From positions 2,790,001 through 2,854,000 of the forward strand of contig NZ_CP163302.1 of assembly GCF_041022165.1 (NCBI RefSeq): a stretch of DNA of 64,000 bases, written 5' to 3'. Position numbers and translations under genes: made by a program. The notes under the pieces are model-generated. The model had not been told where the DNA came from and searched no databases. It saw only the letters and a list, made by a program, of their open reading frames with translations. Positions 44,127-51,657 of this stretch are shown in pieces. This stretch comes from Sinomonas sp. P10A9 (GTDB lineage Bacteria; Actinomycetota; Actinomycetes; Actinomycetales; Micrococcaceae). How positions within the stretch are numbered: position 1 is the stretch's first letter; each line of letters starts with the position of its first letter.

Positions 44127-44132
44127 TAGGCT
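44127..44132 (+). promoter_or_regulatory. -10 box of the 81-aa gene, leaderless type
   Basis: TAGGCT, then 6 nt, then the ATG at 44139; no SD. Confidence 0.5.
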
Positions 44133-44138
44133 CTGGCC

Positions 44139-44384
44139 ATGGATCAAGATTCCCAACAGATGCTGTTCGTCGTGATGATCCGGAAACCGGGCGATGACTT
44201 CGCCCCTTTGGATCAAATCCTTCGCGCCAAGGACGTCGAGGAAGGCCGCACGATTGCCGCCGGCCGCGTGCGACGCCACCTGCTCACGCACCCCGACCTG
44301 ACCCTCGACGGTGCAGAGCTCCGCGGCGCCACATCGGGCACCGTGTACGCGTCATGGGACCCCAGAGCAGACTCCCCGAGCTAG
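44139..44384 (+). CDS. Small unknown protein, 81 aa
   Basis: Soluble alpha/beta-looking protein ([20 protein letters not shown], then [13 protein letters not shown]). No family recognised. Divergent from phosphoketolase. Its stop lies 46 bp from the displaced ychF 3' end, so before integration it was the convergent downstream neighbour of ychF. The leaderless-type promoter and protein-like composition support a real gene. Confidence 0.6.
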   Translation: MDQDSQQMLFVVMIRKPGDDFAPLDQILRAKDVEEGRTIAAGRVRRHLLTHPDLTLDGAELRGATSGTVYASWDPRADSPS

Positions 44385-44430
44385 CCGGCCCGCAAGGGAG
44401 ATCGGCGACCCGTCTCCCAAACCCGCCGCA

Positions 44431-44454
44431 TCACACGTTGAAGCGGAACTCCAC
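44431..44454 (-). pseudogene. Displaced native 3' end of ychF
   Basis: On the minus strand this reads V-E-F-R-F-N-V-stop, the canonical C-terminus of YchF GTPases. It is now about 12.3 kb from the rest of the gene (56703-57815). Bases 44440-44451 are the recombination core; bases 44431-44439 (N-V-stop) are the true displaced end. It has no start codon and is not expressed on its own. Confidence 0.85.
44440..44451. other. attL core
   Basis: Core GAAGCGGAACTC. To its left is chromosome (native ychF stop region), to its right the element (starting CACCAAGGCC). The integrase gene begins 47 bp inside. Identical to the attR core. Confidence 0.85.
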
Positions 44455-44484
44455 CAAGGCCCACCGCAGAGCAACTTCTGGGCG

Positions 44485-44490
44485 TATCCT
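44485..44490 (+). promoter_or_regulatory. -10 box of integrase gene, leaderless type
   Basis: TATCCT, then 7 nt, then the ATG at 44498. It lies inside the element, so the integrase keeps its promoter after integration and excision. Confidence 0.5.
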
Positions 44491-44497
44491 TCGTTCC

Positions 44498-45853
44498 ATG
44501 ACTCCCGCCCGCGCCGCCGTATACCTTCGCCAGTCCCTCGACACCACGGGCGAGGGCCTAGCCGTGAGTCGCCAGAGGGAGGACTGCCGCGCGCTGGCGG
44601 CGGCTCGCGGCTGGACCGTGGTCGAGGAGTACCTCGACAACTCCATATCCGCCTCCGACCGGCGCAAGGTTCGCCCCGGCTACGACCGCATGATCGCGGA
44701 CTTTGAGGCTGGCCGATTCCAGGCGATTGTGTGCTGGGACCTCGACCGCCTGACCCGCCAGCCGCGCCAGCTGGAGGACTGGATCGACCGCGCCGAGAGG
44801 CAGGCGCTGCTCCTAGCGACAGCGAACGGCGAGGCCGACCTCACGACCGACGGCGGCAGGATGTACGCACGAATCAAGGCAGCCGTCGCCCGAGCGGAGG
44901 TCGAGCGCAAGTCCGAGCGCCAGCGCCGCGCCGCGCTTCAGCGCTCAGAGAAGGGACGTCCGCCGCTTGGAGTACGGCTGACCGGCTACACGCCGAACGG
45001 CGATCTGGTGCCCGCTGAGGCCGCGTTCGTGGCCACGCTGTTTGAGCGCTTTGCCGAGGGGGACTCCCTCCGCTCCCTCACGGCGTGGGCTGCTGGGCGG
45101 GGCATCCCCACGCGGCGGGGAGCGCCATGGAACCCCTCAACCATCCGCACGCTGCTGATGAACCCGCGCTACGCTGGCCGCGCCATCTATCAGGGCCGCG
45201 AGACCGGCAGGCCCGGTGCCTGGACCCCGATCGTGGATGATGACCTCTACACGATCGTCCAGGCGCGGCTCACGGACCCGCGCCGCCTCACCCATCAGGG
45301 CACGGACAGGAAGCACCTAGGCTCCGGGCTCTACCTATGCGCCGTATGTGGCGAGCCGCTGTCCTCGTGGTCCGGCGAGCGCTATCGCTGCGCGGCGGGG
45401 CACCTCACGCGGGCCCAGAAGCCCATCGACGCCCTCGTCCTCGAGGTCACCCGCGCATGGCTACGTGATGGTGACAACGTCCGCATGCTCGCGACGCGGC
45501 TGGCGGAGCCCCGGGAGGAGGACCGCACCGCCGCCGAGCAGGTACGCGTGCTCCGGCAGCGACTCGCGCGCATCGATGAGGACTACGACGCGGGGCTCAT
45601 CGACGGCCACCGCCGCAGGGTCGCCGCCGACCGGGCGCAGGCCGAGCTAGCGACCGCCGAGGCCGCGCTCCAGCGCGCTGCCGCGCCCGCCGCTGCCGTG
45701 CTCCACGCGGCGGACCCGGTGGCCTACTTCGAGGGATCCAGCCTCATGATCCGGCGCGCCGTGCTGTCCATGCTGTTCACCGTCCGCGTGAGTCCAGCGC
45801 CGCGCGGCCGCAAGGGCTTCGACCCCGAGACGGTCAGCTTCGAGTGGAACTGA
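44498..45853 (+). CDS. Large serine recombinase (phage-type integrase)
   Basis: 451-residue serine integrase. The N-terminal resolvase domain starts AAVYLRQSLDTTGEG with the catalytic Ser in YLRQS, followed by SRQREDC and IVCWDLDRLTR. The recombinase domain (about 150-260) contains GYTPNGDLVP and NPRYAGRAIY. A zinc ribbon follows (CAVCGEPLSSW ... RCAAGH), then a coiled-coil segment (VRVLRQRLARIDEDYDAGLI). It catalyses attP x attB recombination; the sites are deduced at ychF. Slightly short for the class but with all domains. Confidence 0.93.
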   Translation: MTPARAAVYLRQSLDTTGEGLAVSRQREDCRALAAARGWTVVEEYLDNSISASDRRKVRPGYDRMIADFEAGRFQAIVCWDLDRLTRQPRQLEDWIDRAERQALLLATANGEADLTTDGGRMYARIKAAVARAEVERKSERQRRAALQRSEKGRPPLGVRLTGYTPNGDLVPAEAAFVATLFERFAEGDSLRSLTAWAAGRGIPTRRGAPWNPSTIRTLLMNPRYAGRAIYQGRETGRPGAWTPIVDDDLYTIVQARLTDPRRLTHQGTDRKHLGSGLYLCAVCGEPLSSWSGERYRCAAGHLTRAQKPIDALVLEVTRAWLRDGDNVRMLATRLAEPREEDRTAAEQVRVLRQRLARIDEDYDAGLIDGHRRRVAADRAQAELATAEAALQRAAAPAAAVLHAADPVAYFEGSSLMIRRAVLSMLFTVRVSPAPRGRKGFDPETVSFEWN

Positions 45854-45862
45854 GCCAGTAGT

Positions 45863-45930
45863 CCTAGTGACTAGGCGAAGCGGAGCTGTACCCGTATAAC
45901 AGCCTATGTAGGAAGTCCTATATCCTACAT
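45863..45930. promoter_or_regulatory. Palindromic operators between integrase and C2H2 gene
   Basis: CCTAGTGACTAGG (45863-45875) is a perfect 6-1-6 palindrome. ATGTAGGA (45906-45913) and TCCTACAT (45923-45930) form a perfect 8-9-8 inverted repeat. The 105-bp spacer is AT-richer than its surroundings and has TATAAC at 45895-45900. Likely regulator or directionality-factor binding sites. Confidence 0.5.
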
Positions 45931-45959
45931 GATCCGCTCCCGAAAGCTGGCTCCCGAAA

Positions 45960-46319
45960 ATGCTCACTGTTGTAACCATCACTGCTGTTGACCCGAAGTC
46001 CGGTAAGACCCAGCGCGCCGCTGGCGTGCGACGCGGCGACGCGTACTCCAGGCTCCTCACCATCGCCGGAGAGGCCACCGCCGAGGAGTTCCTAAAGGTG
46101 GTCCGCGAGGACCCTGACCGCCTCATGCCCTGGATGTCGAAGGACGGCGCCACCGTCGTTGTGTTCAGCGAGAGGGACGACAGCCTCATCTCGTGGGAGC
46201 CGAAGCGGCGGACCAGCCAGAAGCGCGTGAAGTGCGTCGTGTGCGGCAAGGTCTCGAACGCGAGCGGCATGGCGCTCCACCAGAAGAACGCCGGTCACGA
46301 GGGAACCGAGGCCGCGTAG
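45960..46319 (+). CDS. C2H2-type zinc-finger protein, integrase neighbour
   Basis: 119-residue protein. The N-terminal 85 residues have no recognised fold. The C-terminus carries CVVCGKVSNASGMALHQKN, completing a C-x2-C-x11-H-x5-H zinc finger close to the eukaryotic C2H2 spacing. A basic patch (KRRTSQKRVK) precedes it, so DNA binding is plausible. It follows the integrase by 106 bp across two palindromes. Possible repressor or recombination directionality factor; this is inference. Confidence 0.65.
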   Translation: MLTVVTITAVDPKSGKTQRAAGVRRGDAYSRLLTIAGEATAEEFLKVVREDPDRLMPWMSKDGATVVVFSERDDSLISWEPKRRTSQKRVKCVVCGKVSNASGMALHQKNAGHEGTEAA

Positions 46320-46322
46320 TGC

Positions 46323-46601
46323 GTGCCGGCCATGCCCCGCGTGCGTGAGGCAGCACGAGTCACTGTCGCGTCCGCTGCGCTGCCGCGCTACCGGCGCGCG
46401 CCCTCACGGCAGCAGCGCGCGGCGGCGGTCCTCGAGCAGCTCGTTCTGATGGTGGACCCCCGTGTCCTCCGTGAGGCAAGGCGGCTCGCTCGCGGTGACC
46501 TGTCGGTGATCGTGCTCAACCTGGACGGCTCCGTAACCGTGGCCAACTCGACGGCCCACCGGCTCATCATCCTGGAGCGCCGACGCAGGCCCGAAGGATA
46601 G
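46323..46601 (+). CDS. Small basic unknown protein
   Basis: 92 residues from a GTG 3 bp after the preceding stop (an ATG at 46332 is the alternative). The N-terminal half is strongly basic (LPRYRRAPSRQQRAAAVLEQ). The second half looks folded (RGDLSVIVLNLDGSVTVANS, then HRLIILERRRR). No family recognised. It ends 7 bp before a strong terminator, so integrase-region genes end here. Confidence 0.55.
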   Translation: MPAMPRVREAARVTVASAALPRYRRAPSRQQRAAAVLEQLVLMVDPRVLREARRLARGDLSVIVLNLDGSVTVANSTAHRLIILERRRRPEG

Positions 46602-46608
46602 ACCGGCT

Positions 46609-46637
46609 GATGCCCCCGTCGCGGTGACGGGGGCATC
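46609..46637 (+). terminator. Terminator of the integrase module
   Basis: A perfect 12-bp stem (46609-46620 and 46626-46637, 5-nt loop) just after the basic-protein gene. Confidence 0.75.
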
Positions 46638-47140
46638 ATCGGCGCGAGACGGGCATCTGCGCCCGGTTTCGGACCGCCCCGCTACACCTGCGCGATGAAG
46701 GGCCAGCGGGACTCCCGGACGCCGCTGGCCCTTCCGGCCCGGGGAGGAGAAACCCAAAAATCGACTCACCCGGGACGCATGCAATTCTGGCGGTTTGGTG
46801 CCACGCGCGCTACTGGGCAGCCCCCGACCGGACCCCGAAGGATGGCGCTAGCGCGGGGGTGACGACGGCCCTATGCTTGGGGGGTGGTCCCGGGCTTCGG
46901 CTGGGGACGGCGGAGAACCCATAAGTAAATGGAGGCCGTTTCTTGGGAATCGGAGCCTCCCCCTCTCAATCCGAATTCTCTGGTGCTGCCTCCCCACGGC
47001 GACTGATCGACCTACGCTGCGGGACTTGGTAACGCAACCCGGCCATCGATCGAGGAACCCCCGCATGGGGGTAGGACCCGTTGATGGCGAGGCGATAGCC
47101 TCCCCCAAGATAGAGGGCTGGTCTTGAGAGTGAGACAGCC
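46638..47140. other. Gene-free structured control region of the element
   Basis: About 500 bp with no convincing gene, upstream of the replication operon. It holds several inverted repeats: 12-bp arms at 46698-46709 and 46722-46733; ACCCCC-GCAT-GGGGGT at 47057-47072; GAGGC-GATA-GCCTC at 47089-47102. A near-repeat of GGCTG/CAGCC type sits at 47115-47140, directly before the next ATG. No good SD precedes that ATG, so the last hairpin may control its translation. Probably carries the operon promoter and regulator sites. Confidence 0.5.
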
Positions 47141-47383
47141 ATGTCTTGGTCCAAGGATGCCGAAGTTCGTGCGAACGTCAGCCGTATCGCCAACGCCTAC
47201 CAGATGGACGATGTCGATGAGGACGTTCTAGAGCTCCAGCGACGGCTGCGCGTGAAGGTGGTCAAGCGAGCGATCATCAAGGACGCGAAGCACATCCCCC
47301 CGTTCAGGGCGGCGCACTATGAGCTTCTCATCGCGTTCCTGCGGGAGTGCATCGAGAACCTCAACGAGGAGGAAGCCAAGTGA
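47141..47383 (+). CDS. Small acidic helical protein, start of replication operon
   Basis: 80 residues, mostly helical and charged (MDDVDEDVLELQRRLRVKVV, ending ECIENLNEEEAK). No family recognised. Its last codon overlaps the next start as GTGA (47380-47383). First gene of a chain of overlapping genes leading to the primase/helicase. Confidence 0.6.
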   Translation: MSWSKDAEVRANVSRIANAYQMDDVDEDVLELQRRLRVKVVKRAIIKDAKHIPPFRAAHYELLIAFLRECIENLNEEEAK

Positions 47384-47526
47384 GCGGGCAGCCCGACGCG
47401 GCTGCTGCGCGGCTCCAGGAGTACATAGCGCGTGTGGTCGCGGAGGCCCCTCCGCTGGACCCGGCGCGCGCTGATCGCATTGCCGCATTGCTGCGGTCCT
47501 CGGAGGAGAGGAGCGCAGCGGCATGA
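47380..47526 (+). CDS. Very small protein, 48 aa, coupled on both sides
   Basis: Starts GTG (overlapping the upstream TGA) and ends in ATGA with the next gene, so both ends show translational coupling. Product helical: LQEYIARVVAEAPPLDPARA then RIAALLRSSEERS. No family recognised. The double overlap is the main evidence that it is real. Confidence 0.55.
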   Translation: MSGQPDAAAARLQEYIARVVAEAPPLDPARADRIAALLRSSEERSAAA

Positions 47527-47951
47527 GCCGGAAGAAGAAGAGAGACCGGGGCGCTGAAACCCCGGTCCCCACGAAGAAGAAATTCCCTACCACCGAGAAG
47601 GCTCCCTCATGGGAGATTCTAGCGGTAGTCGAGAAGCCGAGCTATGGACGCTGCCCCGACTGCGCGGGCCGGTGGAATGGCACCGCGCTGGAGCACAATT
47701 CGACCTGCCCGCTGATGGCGGCAGAGAACCACGCTGTCGATCTGGACCGGCAGTTCTTCGAGGACCACCCGCAAGCGGACTACTTCTACCGTCCGATGGT
47801 CCACGCCGAGGTGGTGACGCTACGTGCGTCGGGCCAGATCGGGCCGGATGAGGAGTTCCTAAAGGGCCTCGTCCGCGTCGAGCAGATCGCTCCGGGCATC
47901 CGCACACGCCTCTCGCTGTTCAAGGTGGCACGCGGCGATGGCGGTGAGTAG
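47523..47951 (+). CDS. Zinc-ribbon-like unknown protein of the replication operon
   Basis: 142 residues. Basic N-terminus (MSRKKKRDRG), then a putative Zn site with CPDC and a later HNSTCPL, reminiscent of small zinc ribbons in phage replication regions. A charged C-terminal half follows (FFEDHPQADYFYRPMVHAEV). Overlaps the primase/helicase start by 14 nt, so the products are probably made together and may interact. Confidence 0.6.
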   Translation: MSRKKKRDRGAETPVPTKKKFPTTEKAPSWEILAVVEKPSYGRCPDCAGRWNGTALEHNSTCPLMAAENHAVDLDRQFFEDHPQADYFYRPMVHAEVVTLRASGQIGPDEEFLKGLVRVEQIAPGIRTRLSLFKVARGDGGE

Positions 47952-49899
47952 GGACAGCCGCCTCACGGTGTCGTTCTTCAGGAGCAGAGCGGACGCTGCG
48001 CCAAAGGAGAAGCGGGTCGCGTGGACGGACTTCTGCGCCCTGATGGCCGAGGACCAGCTCCGTGTGTCTCCGGGCCTTCGTAAGGACGCCCGGGGCGGGT
48101 TCACGATGTGCACGTTCAAGAACGGCCATCGCGGCAAGGCGGACGTGGACCGCTGCTACGGTATCGCCCTCGATCTGGAGGCGGACGAGGAGACCGGCGA
48201 GATAATGCCGCCGTCGCTTGAGGTGCTGGGGCGCATCCACGCGCTCGGACTACAGGCGCTCGTCTACTCGACCTATTCCCACACGCCGGAGAGGCCGCGC
48301 TACCGCGCGCTGCTGCCGGCGGACGGCCCAGCGGACGCCGGCACGACGAGCCGCGCCGCGCGGGCGGTGCTCGAAAGGCTCGGTCTGCCGTTCGACAAGG
48401 CGTCGCTGCATCCAGAGCAGATGATGTTCATGCCCACGGTCCCAAGCGAGGAGGCAAGAGAGGACTATGAGCTGGAGATCATCGACGGACCGCGCGTCAG
48501 CCTGGATGAGTGGGCGGCGCTAGCCCCCCGTGAGGAGCCCGCCGCGTCGGCTCCGGCGCAGGACCCGTTCGACGTGTTCCTGGAGCGCTGCGAGGAGCAG
48601 GGGCGGGGGGTCGTCCACCGGGGGCCGGATGACGCGATGGTCCAGTGCCCCACGCACAACGACAGGAACCCCTCCCTCCACGTCCAGCGCAGTTCGATGG
48701 CCACCGTGGTGATGCACTGCTTCGCTCCCGCCTGCGCGGGCCTCACGGCACCACAGTTCTTCGAGGCAGTGGGTCTCCGCTGGAGCGAGGTGGTGCACGG
48801 CGAGACAGCGGCGAAGGACTTCGGTGAGGAGCAGGAGGCGGACGAGCTAGGAGGGGCGGCTGTCACGGGCAGCTATGACTGGACGCACCGCTTCATCGAC
48901 GGCGGCTCATTTATCTTCGACGTTCCCGACGAGGTCCCGGCTCTCTGGGGCGAGCGCGGGGACGTCATCTGGCCAGAGGGAGAGGCCCTCATGGTGTGCG
49001 GCCCCTCCGGCGTCGGGAAGACAACCCTGATCGGGCAGGTAGTCCGGGCCATGCTGTTCGGCGGGGACGTGCTGGGCCACGCCGTGAGGGTGCTGGCTCC
49101 AGGGGAGAAGATCCTCTATCTGGCCATGGACCGGCCCTCCCAGATCCAGCGCTCGCTCAAGCGCCAGTTCCACGGATACGACCGGGCGAGGGTGGAGCAG
49201 TCGCTCCTCGTCTGGAAGGGGCCACCGCCTGAGGATCTCGCGCAGTCGCCAGAGAAGCTGCTCGCCATGTGTCGCTGGGCCGGGGCGGGAACGGTCATCG
49301 TGGACAGCCTGAAGGATGCGGCCATCGGCCTCTCGGAGGATGCCGTCGCGGCGGGATGGAACCGCGCACGCCAGATGGCGATTGCGGAGGGGGTCCAGGT
49401 ATGCGAGCTCCACCATCAGGTCAAGCGCGGACCCAACGGGGCAGCACCGACGACCCTCGCAGACGTGTACGGCTCGACGTGGCTCACGGGCGGTGCTGGC
49501 TCGGTGATTCTCCTCTACGGCAAGGCGGGAGATCCGATCGTGCGGCTGCTCCACCTGAAGCAGTCCCAGAACGACGTCGGACCGCTGGATATATTCCACG
49601 ACCAGGACTCCGGAGAGATCAGCGTCTGGTCCGGAGAGATAGACCCGCTGGCGCTCGCGCGGAACGCCGGTAGGGACGGCATCACGAAGAGGCGGCTGGC
49701 CGAGATCATGTTCGCACGGGACCGCCCCACCGACGCCGAGATTGCGAAGGCAGGCCGAAGGCTGCACCAGTGCGTTCGTCGGGGTGAGCTAGTGATCCGT
49801 GATGGGTCAGCGGAAGCGACGCTCGGCACCCAGTCGAAGGTCTACGTCCTTCCCGAGTACCTCGACTTCGCGGACGACGAGGGGGGTACGGAAACGTGA
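47938..49899 (+). CDS. Primase/helicase fusion: AEP-like domain, CHC2-type zinc finger, RecA-like ATPase
   Basis: 653-residue replication protein. Residues about 20-180 resemble plasmid/phage archaeo-eukaryotic primase-like domains: IALDLEAD supplies acidic residues and YSTYSHTPERPRYRALLP is a hallmark string. At about 235-275, CPTHNDRNPSLHV ... HCFAPACAG looks like a DnaG-type CHC2 zinc finger. From about 345, GPSGVGKTT is Walker A of a RecA/AAA_25 ATPase, with TVIVDSLKDAAIG as Walker B. A C-terminal winged-helix-like tail follows. Probable initiator, primase and helicase of the element. Confidence 0.8.
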   Translation: MAVSRDSRLTVSFFRSRADAAPKEKRVAWTDFCALMAEDQLRVSPGLRKDARGGFTMCTFKNGHRGKADVDRCYGIALDLEADEETGEIMPPSLEVLGRIHALGLQALVYSTYSHTPERPRYRALLPADGPADAGTTSRAARAVLERLGLPFDKASLHPEQMMFMPTVPSEEAREDYELEIIDGPRVSLDEWAALAPREEPAASAPAQDPFDVFLERCEEQGRGVVHRGPDDAMVQCPTHNDRNPSLHVQRSSMATVVMHCFAPACAGLTAPQFFEAVGLRWSEVVHGETAAKDFGEEQEADELGGAAVTGSYDWTHRFIDGGSFIFDVPDEVPALWGERGDVIWPEGEALMVCGPSGVGKTTLIGQVVRAMLFGGDVLGHAVRVLAPGEKILYLAMDRPSQIQRSLKRQFHGYDRARVEQSLLVWKGPPPEDLAQSPEKLLAMCRWAGAGTVIVDSLKDAAIGLSEDAVAAGWNRARQMAIAEGVQVCELHHQVKRGPNGAAPTTLADVYGSTWLTGGAGSVILLYGKAGDPIVRLLHLKQSQNDVGPLDIFHDQDSGEISVWSGEIDPLALARNAGRDGITKRRLAEIMFARDRPTDAEIAKAGRRLHQCVRRGELVIRDGSAEATLGTQSKVYVLPEYLDFADDEGGTET

Positions 49900-49904
49900 T
49901 TAAG

Positions 49905-50017
49905 CCTTACGGGGGGGTTACGCACCCCTTTTGCCTACGTCCTACGCAAGCCCTTACGGATCCCCGGAATCAAGCCTTACGCAGCCCCTTACGGCCCTTA
50001 CGCCCGGCTACCTTACG
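49905..50017. repeat. CCTTACG iteron-like cluster, candidate replication origin
   Basis: Six exact CCTTACG copies at 49905, 49952, 49975, 49987, 49996 and 50011, plus CCTACG at 49934 and 49941 and TTACG at 49918, all in the same orientation within 113 bp. A C6/G6 inverted repeat follows at 50022-50040. It starts 5 bp after the primase/helicase stop. Iterated words beside an initiator gene are typical of plasmid and phage origins. Confidence 0.65.
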
Positions 50018-50124
50018 CTCGCCCCCCTCCCTAAGGGGGGCGAACGCGTAACCCCCCCCCTCACGAGAGAGGAATCCCATCACTGCCTTGGGCAGCTGAA
50101 CACCGAGAAGAAGGAGACGCAGTC

Positions 50125-50661
50125 ATGACCACCACCACCACGCCAGCTGTTCCCGTAGCCCTCACGCGGAAGGCGCTCGACGCCACCATCCGGGACCTCG
50201 GCGGGAAGTACGTCCGCTCCTCTCAGGGATGGCACTACTGGCACATCCCGACTCCGGTCGCGCCGATTGAGGTCGGTGCGCTCATCCGCCAGAGGGTCAC
50301 GCACATCGGAGTGGACCGGGTGTACTTCCCGGGCGCACTCACCGCCGCAGGCAATCGGCCATGGGCCGAGCCCGAGGCCTACGCGACCCTGCTCCCGTAC
50401 CTCGACCGCGCTGTTGCTGCTGGCGCGAGCGCTATGACGATCCCGGGGTGCACTGGTCCCTACTCAGAGTGCGCCGTCGTGAACGGGGAGCTGGACGAGC
50501 TGCTCCGCCGCTGGATCGCGATGGAGCGTCGCTGGATCGCGAATCCGGGTCAGAACGAGAACGAGGGCGACGGGGCCTCCCCCTCGTGGCAATGCGGCAT
50601 CTGCGGCGAGCTGCGCCATCTCAACGACGGCCACCGCCACCCACGCCAGAAGGCCTCATGA
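50125..50661 (+). CDS. Unknown protein with C-terminal zinc-binding motif
   Basis: 178 residues, no family recognised. N-terminal region has a WHYWHIPTPVAPIEVGALI segment. The C-terminus CGICGELRHLNDGHRHPR looks like C-x2-C paired with two His, a probable zinc site. A strong SD (AAGGAG) precedes the ATG by 9 nt. First gene after the candidate origin and the start of a new transcription block. Confidence 0.65.
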   Translation: MTTTTTPAVPVALTRKALDATIRDLGGKYVRSSQGWHYWHIPTPVAPIEVGALIRQRVTHIGVDRVYFPGALTAAGNRPWAEPEAYATLLPYLDRAVAAGASAMTIPGCTGPYSECAVVNGELDELLRRWIAMERRWIANPGQNENEGDGASPSWQCGICGELRHLNDGHRHPRQKAS

Positions 50662-50768
50662 GCGCCTGCGTCGTTGCGGCATATACGCCGTACCCCGTAC
50701 CCCGTATCGCAGCGCGAAGGTTGCCGACTGGAAGGCTGCCCACTATGACTGCCTTCCAGCAGCACTAG
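50658..50768 (+). CDS. Possible 36-aa peptide
   Basis: ATG overlaps the preceding stop as ATGA; product MSACVVAAYTPYPVPRIAAR then a basic tail. The DNA contains a short repeated GTACCCC word. No SD of its own. Evidence is only the overlap. Confidence 0.25.
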   Translation: MSACVVAAYTPYPVPRIAARRLPTGRLPTMTAFQQH

Positions 50769-50783
50769 GAAGGGAGCAGGGCC

Positions 50784-50906
50784 ATGGCAAAGCAGCGCCA
50801 CGACATCGGGGTGATGAAGCGCATGCGCGCGAAGGCGGAGTCCGTCCGCCGACACGAGGTGGCACACCGTGTCGCGAGGAAGGCGGCACGCCGTGCCCCA
50901 CGATGA
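50784..50906 (+). CDS. Small, very basic 40-aa protein
   Basis: Starts MAKQRHDIGVMKRMRAKAES, with 16 Arg/Lys in 40 residues. AGGAAGGGAG lies 7-16 nt upstream. It could bind nucleic acid. The stop overlaps the next gene's start region by 14 nt. No family recognised. Confidence 0.5.
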   Translation: MAKQRHDIGVMKRMRAKAESVRRHEVAHRVARKAARRAPR

Positions 50907-51150
50907 CGGCAAGGGGACGCTCCTGATCCGGGCCATCGATGCCCACCTCACGAGGACGTGGGAGTTCGGCGCCATCACCCGTGCGTCGAGCACGCTACGC
51001 GTGACCCGTGCTCGGATCATGCTGCCGAAGGGCGACGGCTTCGTTGACGGGATCGCCGTGAGGGCCAGCGGGCGCGACCGGCTCGTGCTGACGCAGGAGG
51101 GCGCGGCTGCCCTGTTCGAGCAGCTTCAACGGCTACTCAGCCGCCGCTAA
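50893..51150 (+). CDS. Unknown 85-aa protein
   Basis: GTG start inside the end of the preceding gene. Product includes GTLLIRAIDAHLTRTWEFGA and LVLTQEGAAALFEQLQRLL, a small alpha/beta-looking protein. No family recognised. Followed by about 140 bp without a gene (51151-51291). Confidence 0.55.
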   Translation: MPHDDGKGTLLIRAIDAHLTRTWEFGAITRASSTLRVTRARIMLPKGDGFVDGIAVRASGRDRLVLTQEGAAALFEQLQRLLSRR

Positions 51151-51291
51151 GCCGAATCACCCGCCAGACGGCGCGAGACGGCACGAGAGCCCCGGCTCGG
51201 CACAGCTGGGGGGCAACCGTAGCCGAACGCGGGTAGACGCCGGCAGACGGGCGAGGGCAACGGGCAACCGGGATCCAGTGGTGAGGCGAAC

Positions 51292-51657
51292 ATGAGAACA
51301 GCTGATCTCGGCGGTACGCCTGCGCCTCTCGCGGCCGAACACGGTAGTCCGGCGGCAACTACCCGTCCCCGCCCTGTCGCGGCCGAACACGCCTACCCGG
51401 TGAGCTCCTGGGGGGCCTATGTGCCCCCGGTTCCGAGGCCTTACGGCGACGTCGTTGACACACATGCTGACATTCACCGAGTCGCGCCCATCCCGCCGAC
51501 CAGGAGGGCTGATCCGCCCCGTCTCGCCCACCCTCACGGGGGTCCATCCTCGATGCCGGGTTGGCACGACAGAGGAGTTCCCGAGAAGCCCGGACCTGAA
51601 GAAGAGGAGCGCTATCATAGATTCTGTCGGATGTCAAGAGGATATTCGCGGAAATGA
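51292..51657 (+). CDS. Pro-rich unknown protein with internal repeat
   Basis: 121 residues, low complexity, rich in Pro, Ala and Arg. Two copies of AAEH in a repeated context come from a 15-bp direct repeat TCGCGGCCGAACACG at 51329 and 51377. Charged C-terminus (PEEEERYHRFCRMSRGYSRK). The stop overlaps the next ATG (ATGA at 51654-51657), the main support for translation. No SD. Confidence 0.45.
   Translation: MRTADLGGTPAPLAAEHGSPAATTRPRPVAAEHAYPVSSWGAYVPPVPRPYGDVVDTHADIHRVAPIPPTRRADPPRLAHPHGGPSSMPGWHDRGVPEKPGPEEEERYHRFCRMSRGYSRK

Noticed and set aside
46873..47127. 84-codon open frame in the element's control region
   Set aside because: No SD, atypical Arg/Pro/Trp composition, and it overlaps several inverted repeats.
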